Below are positions 1 through 6,530 of a stretch of DNA of 10,426 nt, piece by piece. Under the pieces are notes generated by a model. The model did not search any database. It saw only the letters and a list, made by a program, of their open reading frames with translations, and had not been told where the DNA came from. The stretch comes from Ktedonobacteraceae bacterium (GTDB lineage Bacteria; Chloroflexota; Ktedonobacteria; Ktedonobacterales; Ktedonobacteraceae). The DNA lies in the NCBI GenBank assembly GCA_014896635.1, contig JADBKA010000159.1, forward strand, positions 1 to 10,426, given 5' to 3'. Position 1 is the first letter of the stretch. Every line of letters begins with the position of its first letter. The position numbers were made by a program, and so were the translations under genes.

Positions 1-1207
1 TGGGAGTGGTGAAAGTGGGGGCGGTGAGTTTCTCTGGCTGCGGATGTGGTGGTGTAAGGGATGGTGCCGGGTAAGGTAAACTGGAGTCAGATGGTAGTGT
101 TCGCGGTGTGGGAGTGGCGGAATATTCTGGCCTTTCTGTGTGGGGAGAGGAAGGTGAAGACGAATATGTCTCCGGTGAGGTTGGGGCTGAGTGAAATGAG
201 TGGCCAGCAGAGGATTGTTGTTGTGCTGTGAAGAGGAGAGTGGGTGCTGGAGTCGCGGCAGTGCTGGAAGTAGTGGATGTGTGAGGTGTGGGGGGTGGGT
301 TGGGGGAAGTGGTGAGCGCGGCCTGTTGCAGGGCATTGGCGAAGGCAGAGATCGAGGCGAAGCGGTTTCCTGGCTGCTTGGCGAGCGCAGTCAGCAGGAT
401 GTGATCAACGTCAGGCGGGAGAGAGGGATTATACTGGCGCGGTGGAGGTGGGGTCCGATAGTGGTGGGAGTACATAAGCTGGCCCATACCGCCGTGAAAG
501 GGCAGCGTACCTGTGAGCAATTCATAGGCCATCACTGCGAGAGCGTACTGGTCGCTGGCCGGTACAGGATTACCCTCCCACTGTTCCGGGGCCATATAGG
601 CCGGGGTGCCGTGCGGGCCATGTGAGAGCTGCGTCGTCGCATTGACGAAGCGCGCAATGCCGAAGTCCGCCAGCAGGATATCGGGTCGGGAAGGATGGTC
701 AGAGTTGCTGCGAATGAGGAAATTGGATGGTTTGACATCCTGGTGGATGATATTATTATTGTGCGCATATTGCAAGGCGCTGGCGGCCTGGGAGATCAGA
801 GCTGCGACATCCTGTAGAGAAAGAGGAGTGGCAGAAACTGGTGTGGAACTGGCAGTAGAAGTGGAAGATCTGCGCAAAAGCCAGTCTTTTAGCGTCCCTT
901 CTGAACGGTAAGGCATCACCAGATACGTTACCTGCGTCCCGTTAATCTGTTCCTCGCCGTAGTCGAAGAGTGGCAAAATAGCGGGATGATCGAGCATGGC
1001 AATAGCCTGTGCCTCGCGCTGAAAGAGACGCGCCGCTTCCTGCTGTGAAGCAGTATTGTAGGCTGACCAGGGTTCGGTCCGCAGTACCTTGATTGCCACC
1101 TGGCGATTGATCCTGCTATCCTGCGCGAGGTACACCTCTCCCATCCCGCCCTGACCGATCAGGCGGAGCAGGTGATAGTGACCAAGCTGTGTTCCTGCAA
1201 ATGACAT
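1..1207 (-). CDS. Hanks-type Ser/Thr protein kinase, 3' end outside window
   Basis: Cytosolic protein kinase that would phosphorylate Ser/Thr on unknown substrates. The frame is open from the ATG at 1207 to the left edge (402 codons), so the C-terminus is missing. The kinase domain spans about residues 11-297: glycine loop IGQGGMGEVY (17-26), ATP-binding Lys40 in VAIK, a probable alpha-C Glu65, catalytic loop HQDVKPSN (155-162, Asp157), DFG (181-183), APE (206-208) and Asp219. The residue before the catalytic Asp is Gln, not the usual Arg, so this is a non-RD kinase. A Ser/Thr-rich insert sits at about 113-130. From residue 300 onward the protein is a low-complexity Pro/Ser/Thr linker, typical of a tether leading to a membrane span or sensor domain not seen here. 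A GAGGAG ribosome site (1213-1218) lies 5 nt before the ATG. The gene begins 12 nt after the upstream permease stop, so it is probably cotranscribed with the sugar transporter. The family is certain; its role in sugar sensing is inference. Confidence 0.95.
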   Translation of the reverse strand, partial: MSFAGTQLGHYHLLRLIGQGGMGEVYLAQDSRINRQVAIKVLRTEPWSAYNTASQQEAARLFQREAQAIAMLDHPAILPLFDYGEEQINGTQVTYLVMPYRSEGTLKDWLLRRSSTSTASSTPVSATPLSLQDVAALISQAASALQYAHNNNIIHQDVKPSNFLIRSNSDHPSRPDILLADFGIARFVNATTQLSHGPHGTPAYMAPEQWEGNPVPASDQYALAVMAYELLTGTLPFHGGMGQLMYSHHYRTPPPPRQYNPSLPPDVDHILLTALAKQPGNRFASISAFANALQQAALTTSPNPPPTPHTSTTSSTAATPAPTLLFTAQQQSSAGHSFHSAPTSPETYSSSPSSPHTERPEYSATPTPRTLPSDSSLPYPAPSLTPPHPQPEKLTAPTFTTP

Positions 1208-1219
1208 ACAGGCTCCTCT

Positions 1220-2083
1220 TTAGCCTTTTAAGCCGGAAGTTGAGATCCCTTCCACAAGCAGACGCTGAAACGCGATGAAAAAGCCTAAAATCGGCAGCAG
1301 AGAGAGGACCGACATCGCAAACAACTGCCCATAAGACGAAACGCTGGTGCTGTCCTGGAAGGTTCGCAGTGCCACCGGGACGGTATATGCTGTCTGATCG
1401 TTCAAAAAGATCAACTGGCTGAAGAAGTCGTTCCAGGTCCAGATGAACGTGAAAATCGCCGTCGTCACCAGCGCCGGCACGGTGAGCGGCATGATGATGC
1501 GCCAGTAACGCTGGAAAAGGTTGCAGCCGTCAATTTTGGCCGCCTCGTCCAGGTCGCGCGGAATAGCGCGGATGAACTGCACCATCAGGAAAATGAAAAA
1601 GGCATCCGTCGCCAGAAATTTTGGCACGATCAGCGGCAGGAACGTATTGATCCAGTCGAGGCCCTTGAAGAGTACATACTGTGGCACGATAACCACGTTG
1701 GCCGGCAGCATGATCGTACCGAGCATCAGAGCGAACCAGAATCCCTTAAATTTGAAATTCACACGCGCGAAAGCGAATGCTGCCATTGAGCAGGAGATCA
1801 GGTTACCGAGCACCGCGCCTGCACAGACGATGATCGAATTGATGAAGAACGTCGTAAAAGGCGAACTGAGCGCGTTCCAGCCGTCGCTGTAGTTGGTGAA
1901 TATCCACCGCTGTGGCAGGAGTGCTGTGCTGGTGAAAATCTCATCTGCCTCCTTAAACGATGCGAAAAACATCCACGCCAGGGGGTAGATCATCACCACT
2001 GCGCCGATAATCACGATAGCATGTGTCAGCGGTTTAGGACGCTCCTGGCCACGAAGCTTGAAGAACTGTATCATACTGATCAC
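1220..2083 (-). CDS. Sugar ABC transporter permease, MalG/CUT1 type
   Basis: Inner subunit of a carbohydrate ABC importer: a membrane protein that pairs with the neighbouring MalF-type permease to form the translocation path. It has 287 residues, normal for the family, with about six hydrophobic segments (near 21-41, 76-106, 114-136, 146-172, 203-225, 253-275). The cytoplasmic EAA loop that docks on the ATPase starts at Glu180 (EAAKIDGC) and ends at Pro199; Cys187 replaces the more usual Ala after the Gly. The GTG start at 2083 overlaps the upstream TGA as GTGA, suggesting translational coupling. An in-frame ATG at 2074 has AAGGGG 8 nt upstream and is a credible alternative start, giving 284 residues. 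The substrate cannot be read from the sequence. Confidence 0.93.
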   Translation of the reverse strand: MISMIQFFKLRGQERPKPLTHAIVIIGAVVMIYPLAWMFFASFKEADEIFTSTALLPQRWIFTNYSDGWNALSSPFTTFFINSIIVCAGAVLGNLISCSMAAFAFARVNFKFKGFWFALMLGTIMLPANVVIVPQYVLFKGLDWINTFLPLIVPKFLATDAFFIFLMVQFIRAIPRDLDEAAKIDGCNLFQRYWRIIMPLTVPALVTTAIFTFIWTWNDFFSQLIFLNDQTAYTVPVALRTFQDSTSVSSYGQLFAMSVLSLLPILGFFIAFQRLLVEGISTSGLKG

Positions 2084-3054
2084 CCCTTCTCATCCTGGTA
2101 AAACACCCAGTAGCGCGACGTGCGGAAAGCCAGCGCCGTGAAGATGGCAATGCCGATCAAGAGTATCCAGGCCATTGCTGAAGCATAGCCCATATGCATG
2201 TTGCCGAACCCCTGATCATAGAGATAGAGCGTATAGAACAGCGTCGAGTCGATAGGTCCGCCGGTGCCGCCGCTGACTACGAAAGCCGGTGTGAACGCCT
2301 GGAAAGCGCCGATCATTTGCAGTACCATGTTGAAGAACACTATCGGCGTCAGCAAGGGAAGTGTATTGTGCCAGAATGTCGTCCATTTGCCCGCTCCATC
2401 GGTAGCTGCCGCTTCATAGTATTCGGCAGGAATCTGTTTCAAACCGGCCAGGAAAATCAACATCGGTGAGCCAAACTGCCAGACGGCCAGCACGACCAGT
2501 GTCAGCAGTGCATAGGAAGGATTGGAGATCCAGCTCTCGTGCGTGCGAATGCCGAGGAAGCCGAGCAACTGGTTCATGATACCATCGTCTGCAAAGATCT
2601 GGCGCCAGAGAATAGCAATTGCTACGCTGCTTCCAAGCAGCGAAGGAACGTAGTAAACCGCGCGATAAAAGCCCAGACCTCTGATCTTACGGTTGAGTAG
2701 CAGCGCCAGGGCGAGAGCGAAGACCATCTTGAGTGGCACAGAAAGAAAAACGTAGACGAAAGTCACCCTGACCGAGTTGAGCCAGCGCGGATCGTGGAAC
2801 ATGCTGATGAAATTCTGTATGCCGATCCACCGTGGCGCTGAGATCAGATCAAACTGTGTAAAGGAGAGATAGAGGGAACCGAACATCGGTCCCGCCGTCA
2901 TGGCAACCAGACCGACAAACCAGGGTAGCAGGAAGAGGTAGCCGCCGAGGTTCTCTCTGGCCGCGCTGGAGAGCCGGAAGCGATATACCTGTGTCCGTCT
3001 GCCGGCCTGCTTTTGCTGTTGCGCTTCTTGCAACGTGGCTGGAATGCGCGCCAT
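2080..3054 (-). CDS. Sugar ABC transporter permease, MalF/UgpA type
   Basis: First permease of the CUT1 sugar importer; it would heterodimerise with the product of the next gene. From the ATG at 3054 it is 324 residues: a charged cytoplasmic N-terminus (1-36), then about six membrane segments (roughly 37-62, 98-121, 134-155, 182-204, 235-257, 288-311). The EAA loop runs from about Glu214 (EAAATDGAG) to Pro233 and is canonical. I chose ATG 3054 because CGGAG lies 8 nt upstream. The open frame can be extended to a TTG at 3102, but that would put the start inside a 12-bp hairpin (3086-3123) and it has only a weak ribosome site. The gene follows the binding-protein gene after 90 nt and overlaps the next permease by 4 bp. 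No ATPase gene is in the cluster, as is common for CUT1 systems that share an MsmX/UgpC-type ATPase. Confidence 0.92.
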   Translation of the reverse strand: MARIPATLQEAQQQKQAGRRTQVYRFRLSSAARENLGGYLFLLPWFVGLVAMTAGPMFGSLYLSFTQFDLISAPRWIGIQNFISMFHDPRWLNSVRVTFVYVFLSVPLKMVFALALALLLNRKIRGLGFYRAVYYVPSLLGSSVAIAILWRQIFADDGIMNQLLGFLGIRTHESWISNPSYALLTLVVLAVWQFGSPMLIFLAGLKQIPAEYYEAAATDGAGKWTTFWHNTLPLLTPIVFFNMVLQMIGAFQAFTPAFVVSGGTGGPIDSTLFYTLYLYDQGFGNMHMGYASAMAWILLIGIAIFTALAFRTSRYWVFYQDEKG

Positions 3055-3085
3055 TGCCTGTACTCCGCTGCTTGCAGCCCGTGAG

Positions 3086-3123
3086 CCATGCCGGTCGATC
3101 AAAGCCTGATCCGACCGGCATGG
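3086..3123 (-). promoter_or_regulatory. Intercistronic hairpin between binding-protein and permease genes
   Basis: The arms CCATGCCGGTCG (3086-3097) and CGACCGGCATGG (3112-3123) are perfect 12-bp inverted complements with a 14-nt spacer. Three further pairs can form past one bulged base, leaving a 7-nt loop. On the minus-strand transcript it sits 21 nt after the binding-protein stop and about 30 nt before the permease start. No U-tract follows, so it is not a standard intrinsic terminator. By analogy with malE-malF regions, it could block 3' exonucleases and keep the binding-protein mRNA more abundant. That role is inferred; the structure is seen directly. Confidence 0.85.
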
Positions 3124-3144
3124 ATCAGCGGGGTAGTGTGCATG

Positions 3145-4464
3145 TTAAGCGCCGATGGCTTTCTGTGCGTCAGCATAGAAAGCTTTAGCGCCATCAGCAA
3201 TTGATACCTTGCCGAAGCCGACGTTCTGAGCGTTACGCAAGAGCGCCTTTTCGACTTCGCCTGCACCAGCGGGGTCAAGCACCAGTTTGGGACGGGTGAA
3301 GTTGCTCTTGCCGACGCGCTCGAAGTAGTCCATCATGACCTGCTGTGTCGCTGTGAGCGTCGGGACGAGCAACTGGCGTGCTTTCGCTGAGCCAGGTGTG
3401 CCCCGTTCGACCGAGAGCGCTTTGACGGCGCCGGGATCGTTGTTGATGAAGCCGATAAAGTTGGCTGACTCTTTCGGATGTTTTGTTTTCGCCGAGATGC
3501 TCATGAGCATCGAAGGCTTGAGATACATGCCAGGCGTAGAGCCGGTGGGAACCGAGACTATCGCCAGTTTGTGCTTCACCGATTTCTGAAAGGCGTCGAT
3601 CAGGTTTGAATAGGTCAGGTGGAAGGCAGCTTTGCCGTGTACCAGACCGGTGGCATCGGGGTTGCCGGATGTGCCAAAACCCGCCTGCACATCAGTGGGG
3701 ATAGCGCCGCCCGCCTTGCGCAGCTTATCCCAGTAAGTGAACCAGTCGATCACATCCTGCTCGGTGAAGCCGAGTTTCCCATCGGTTGTGTAGAGTTCTT
3801 TATTGTGCTGCCGTGTCCAGACCTCGAAAGAAGTGATATCGCCGCTGAGGTCAGTAACTCCATACATGCCGCTACCGAGTGCCTTTGCAACTTTTGTTGT
3901 GTAGTCGGCGAACTGATCCCAGGTCATGCCATCCTGTGGTTCGCCGACGTTGGCCTGCTTGATCATCTCAGTATCGTAAAACAGGCCCTGGTAGTTGCCA
4001 CCCATCGGTATACCATAGGGAGTGTTGTTGACCTCGCTGCTCTTCAACAATCCCTGATCGAAGTCGGCGAGGTCAATCGTTTTGTCTGAAATATACGGAG
4101 TCAGGTCGAGCAGCAGCTTTTTCTGGACGAACTGCGCGATATAGCGCATATCCATCTGAATCAGATCTGGTGCTGCGTTACCCGCGATCTGGGTATTCAA
4201 CTTATTCCAATATTGTGTAAAGTCCGTAAACTGCGAAGAGATCTTCACATTTGCGTACTTTTGCTGGTATAGGTCGATAGCCTGCCTGGTAAGTTTATCG
4301 CGTGAAGCAGCTCCCCAGAAGAACAGTTGGAGCGTGATATTGCCTGTACTTGATGTTGTTCCCCCACCACTACCGCCACAAGCCGCCAGTCCTAGAATCG
4401 AAAGACCTGCGAAGCTGCCCAGGCCCATTTCGATGACTCGCCTGCGACTATAGAGGTTACTCAT
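3145..4464 (-). CDS. Extracellular sugar-binding lipoprotein of CUT1 ABC importer
   Basis: Captures a sugar or oligosaccharide outside the membrane and delivers it to the two permeases encoded downstream. It has 439 residues, normal for SBP_bac_1-type proteins. The N-terminus carries SRRRV (6-10), a twin-arginine-like motif, then a hydrophobic stretch (13-28) and a lipobox LAAC with lipidation Cys29, followed by a Gly/Ser/Thr linker. This predicts a Tat- or Sec-exported, membrane-anchored lipoprotein. The mature part starts with the typical beta strand ITLQLFFWG and the family's NAAPDLIQMD segment (96-105). I chose ATG 4464 because it places the signal peptide at the N-terminus and follows AGAGGAG. 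The spacing of about 12 nt is rather long. The frame stays open 12 codons further up to 4500. It is the first gene of the operon, with its own promoter and a leader of about 170 nt. The substrate is unknown. Confidence 0.94.
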   Translation of the reverse strand: MSNLYSRRRVIEMGLGSFAGLSILGLAACGGSGGGTTSSTGNITLQLFFWGAASRDKLTRQAIDLYQQKYANVKISSQFTDFTQYWNKLNTQIAGNAAPDLIQMDMRYIAQFVQKKLLLDLTPYISDKTIDLADFDQGLLKSSEVNNTPYGIPMGGNYQGLFYDTEMIKQANVGEPQDGMTWDQFADYTTKVAKALGSGMYGVTDLSGDITSFEVWTRQHNKELYTTDGKLGFTEQDVIDWFTYWDKLRKAGGAIPTDVQAGFGTSGNPDATGLVHGKAAFHLTYSNLIDAFQKSVKHKLAIVSVPTGSTPGMYLKPSMLMSISAKTKHPKESANFIGFINNDPGAVKALSVERGTPGSAKARQLLVPTLTATQQVMMDYFERVGKSNFTRPKLVLDPAGAGEVEKALLRNAQNVGFGKVSIADGAKAFYADAQKAIGA

Positions 4465-4596
4465 GAAAACACAATTCTCCTCTCTTATGATTGGATACAT
4501 GCCAGTGCTTTTGCCGCTAAAGGAGATGGAACATGGGATATAAAAATCCTACAATGGAAAGCGAAAGCGGCAGTTATCCTGGTACATGCAGAAGCG

Positions 4597-4616
4597 CCGG
4601 CTCTAGAGAAAGCCGG
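4597..4616 (-). promoter_or_regulatory. Hairpin in the leader of the sugar operon mRNA
   Basis: CCGGCT (4597-4602) and AGCCGG (4611-4616) form a perfect 6-bp stem around an 8-nt loop. On the minus-strand transcript it lies about 15-35 nt after the predicted start. No U-run follows it, so it may protect the 5' end or do nothing. Confidence 0.5.
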
Positions 4617-4627
4617 AGAAATTATTC

Positions 4628-4665
4628 GCTTGTCGGCGATAGTAACATGCCCGCCTGAGCTTGTC
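4628..4665. repeat. Direct repeat GCTTGTC flanking the sugar operon promoter
   Basis: GCTTGTC occurs at 4628-4634 and again at 4659-4665, exactly 31 bp apart, or close to three helical turns. One copy overlaps the -35 box and the other lies at the predicted transcription start. This is the layout expected for a repressor binding two half-sites on one DNA face. The repeat is seen; operator function is inferred. Confidence 0.35.
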
Positions 4666-4667
4666 AA
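4639..4667 (-). promoter_or_regulatory. Sigma70-like promoter of the sugar uptake operon
   Basis: On the minus strand a perfect -35 box TTGACA (4667-4662), a 17-bp spacer and a -10 box TACTAT (4644-4639). Transcription should start near 4632, giving a leader of about 168 nt before the binding-protein ATG at 4464. It is the best promoter match in the window. Confidence 0.8.
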
Positions 4668-4740
4668 TACGGCTGTGACTGGTGTCCGTCGGGATATCCT
4701 GGCGAACCTCAGAGGCATGACTCCCGCTCTTCAAAAGTGT

Positions 4741-4770
4741 AGGTGATAGCCTCACCTCTTTTCATGAGGC
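4741..4770. promoter_or_regulatory. Two mutually exclusive short hairpins between divergent promoters
   Basis: AGGTGA (4741-4746) pairs with TCACCT (4752-4757) around a 5-nt loop. GCCTCA (4749-4754) pairs with TGAGGC (4765-4770) around a 10-nt loop. The stems share bases 4752-4754, so only one can form. They lie outside both predicted transcripts, so an operator or a weak insulator is as likely as an RNA role. Confidence 0.3.
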
Positions 4771-4790
4771 GAAAGGCCGGGCTTTCTCTC

Positions 4791-4819
4791 TTGCAAACAA
4801 CGGCCCTCTCTGCTATACT
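4791..4819 (+). promoter_or_regulatory. Promoter of the Uma2-family gene
   Basis: A -35 box TTGCAA (4791-4796, 4 of 6 consensus), a 17-bp spacer and a -10 box TATACT (4814-4819, 5 of 6). The predicted start near 4826 leaves a leader of about 65 nt. That leader ends in a clear AAGGAG ribosome site (4877-4882) 8 nt before the ATG at 4891. Confidence 0.65.
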
Positions 4820-4890
4820 AAGAGGCAAGCAGATATGTATGAATATATGTCGAAATAACAAATAGTGGAAGTTGGCAAGGAGATAGAGCA

Positions 4891-5499
4891 ATGGGAGCAT
4901 TACCGGACAAACTTATGGTCAGTGTCGAAGAGTATCTGCAACTTGATCGCAGTAGCGCTGAGGTGCGCTACGAGTATATTGATGGACATATCAGAATGCT
5001 GGCAGGGGGAACTCTCGATCATGCCACGATTGCTGCAAATGTTATAAGCATCATGCGCAACTCTCTTCGTGGTAGTTCCTGCCGCGTGTTTACTTCAGAT
5101 GCTAGAGTGTGCGTCTCAGAGACGCGCTATTTCTATCCAGATGTTTCTGTCAGTTGCGATCAGCGAGATCGTGGGCAGATTGATACAATTCGCTATCCCC
5201 GCCTGGTAGTCGAAGTGCTCTCCCCCTCGACAGAAGGCTATGATCGCGGGCGCAAGTTTGCTTATTACCGCGAGTGTCCCACCATTCAGGAGTATATGAT
5301 CGTTGACTCACAGCGCCAGGCGGTTGAGGTCTATTGGCGTGCGAAAAATGATCTATGGACATTGCATGCTTTTTCTTCTCAGAGCGAAGTGTATCTGCAT
5401 AGCCTCGATGTGCATTTTCCCATTGCCGAGGTCTACGAAGACGTGGAGCTGCCACCAGAAGACGACAAACTCGCCCCGGCAGAGCAACCAGATCACTAA
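4891..5499 (+). CDS. Uma2 family (DUF820) PD-(D/E)XK nuclease-like protein
   Basis: Uma2 proteins have a restriction-endonuclease-like fold; their biological role is mostly unknown. The protein has 202 residues, normal for the family. The N-terminal helix MVSVEEYLQL (9-18) is followed by YEYIDGHIRMLAGG (27-40), a family hallmark. The putative metal-binding residues are Asp84 in YPDVSV and Glu108 in VVEVLSPST (106-114), with DRGRKFAYY (118-126) supplying Lys122 and EYMIVD (134-139) after it. All expected motifs are intact, so it looks functional. ATG 4891 is supported by AAGGAG 8 nt upstream. The gene stands alone with its own promoter. Its TAA overlaps the TAG of the convergent EcfT gene by 4 bp. 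These genes are often found in many dispersed copies in Chloroflexota and cyanobacteria; no toxin, antitoxin or methylase partner is next to it here. Confidence 0.9.
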   Translation: MGALPDKLMVSVEEYLQLDRSSAEVRYEYIDGHIRMLAGGTLDHATIAANVISIMRNSLRGSSCRVFTSDARVCVSETRYFYPDVSVSCDQRDRGQIDTIRYPRLVVEVLSPSTEGYDRGRKFAYYRECPTIQEYMIVDSQRQAVEVYWRAKNDLWTLHAFSSQSEVYLHSLDVHFPIAEVYEDVELPPEDDKLAPAEQPDH

Positions 5500-6530
5500 A
5501 GTAGCAGCGTCACCATTGCTATCAGCAGCACAACGCCCATCACCAGGTAATCTTCCCTGCCCAGTGATGTCTCATAGAGCTTTGTCTGGCGGCCCTCGAC
5601 TTCATAGCCGCGAGCCTCCAGAGCGGTCGCCAGTTCAGAGGCGCGCCGTAGTGCACCATGTATCAAAGGTATAAATAGCATCGGGATATTCTGTATGCGC
5701 TCCCGCAGCGTGCCACTGGTAAAATCGGCTCCCCGCGCCATTTGCGCTTTGAGCAGTAACTCAAGCTCTTCAAGCAGCGTGGGGATGAAGCGCAGGGCCA
5801 GCAGCGCCATCAGCGCGAAGTCATCGACGGGCAGTCTCAGCCGGCGCAGTGGCGCAAGCAGCATTGTCAGCCCTTCGATCAGCGCAACAGGTGAGGTGGT
5901 CATAGTGAGCAGCAGCGAGAGGCTGTAGAAGACGAGCAGAATGACAAAAAAGCTGACTACCGTCCAGACACCTACATTGGTGATGATGTAGGGGCCGAGT
6001 GGTAATGATTTGCTGGCCGGGGCATCACCGATCAGCCACAGCGAGAAGAGCGCGATCAGTAGCAGAATCCCCACCAGGACGCGGATGCGCCTGAGCCAGC
6101 GTTTGCGCATGAGAGGTCGGAGTGGGGGAAGCAGCGATATCAGGAACAATGCGCCCAGTATCAGGCCAGTAGTGATCAGAATCTGCCTGGCGCTGCCGTA
6201 AGTGATGAGAAGTGGTCCCAGAGTAGAGAGGATCTTTGTGCCTTCTGGATCTTTTGCCGAGAGGGTGAAGAGAGCGCCAATGCCAAGCAGCAGAGCCAGC
6301 AGCCAGATGCGCCGCCAGATCTCGCGCAGCGAGATGCCGCCCAACGCCATTCCCAGGCAAGCAAGCAGGGCAATCGCGGCATAGGGGAGAAAATGCCAGG
6401 TGTTTCGCTGTGCGATCAGCGTCCAGATGACGAAGCCGGCAAGCAGCAACAGCTTGGTTCTGGCCTGCAAGCGGTGGAAGAGGCTCTTGCCTGGCATATA
6501 GACGCCGGGCGAAATATTTTTGAGCATCAT
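5496..6530 (-). CDS. ecfT: ECF transporter transmembrane T component, enlarged by internal repeat
   Basis: Membrane scaffold of an energy-coupling-factor importer; it links the two ATPases to the substrate-binding S protein. The N-terminus YMPGKSLFHRLQARTKLL (11-28) matches the family start. The C-terminal half carries TTSP (211-214), LALRFIPT (244-251) and the two Ala-Arg-Gly coupling motifs, MARG (264-267) and EARG (305-308), which contact the ATPases. It has 344 residues, against about 265 for typical EcfT. The excess lies between about residues 91 and 190. Segment 73-110 aligns without gaps to 147-184: RRI, ALF, LGP and IT recur exactly 74 residues apart, suggesting an internal duplication that adds membrane spans. 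ATG 6530 overlaps the EcfA2 stop as ATGA, and AAGGAA lies about 10 nt upstream. It is the last gene of the operon. Identity as EcfT is firm; the duplication is read by eye. Confidence 0.94.
   Translation of the reverse strand: MMLKNISPGVYMPGKSLFHRLQARTKLLLLAGFVIWTLIAQRNTWHFLPYAAIALLACLGMALGGISLREIWRRIWLLALLLGIGALFTLSAKDPEGTKILSTLGPLLITYGSARQILITTGLILGALFLISLLPPLRPLMRKRWLRRIRVLVGILLLIALFSLWLIGDAPASKSLPLGPYIITNVGVWTVVSFFVILLVFYSLSLLLTMTTSPVALIEGLTMLLAPLRRLRLPVDDFALMALLALRFIPTLLEELELLLKAQMARGADFTSGTLRERIQNIPMLFIPLIHGALRRASELATALEARGYEVEGRQTKLYETSLGREDYLVMGVVLLIAMVTLLL

Larger units (their letters stand above)
4465..4890. other. Divergent intergenic region, sugar operon / Uma2 gene
   Basis: A 426-bp gene-free stretch. 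From left to right it holds the leader of the sugar operon (4465 to about 4632) with a GC-rich hairpin, the minus-strand promoter (4639-4667), two overlapping short hairpins (4741-4770), and the plus-strand promoter (4791-4819) plus leader of the Uma2 gene. No convincing protein gene was found. A 41-codon plus-strand frame at 4533-4658 has a good ribosome-site-like sequence but no other support. Confidence 0.8.

Noticed and set aside
200..625. A 141-codon plus-strand open frame opposite the kinase
   Set aside because: It is Gly/Arg/Trp-rich antisense of the Pro/Ser/Thr linker and kinase domain. The minus frame has all kinase motifs in order.
3055..3102. TTG at 3102 as start of the first permease
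   Set aside because: It lies within the 12-bp hairpin and has only a weak ribosome site, whereas ATG 3054 has CGGAG 8 nt upstream.
3619..4089. A 156-codon plus-strand open frame opposite the binding-protein gene
   Set aside because: No motif or start signal; the minus-strand gene is a clear full-length lipoprotein.
4533..4658. A 41-codon plus-strand frame with AAAGGAG upstream, antisense to the sugar operon leader
   Set aside because: The ribosome-like site is good, but there is no promoter and no recognisable protein. It covers the opposite promoter, so chance is more likely.
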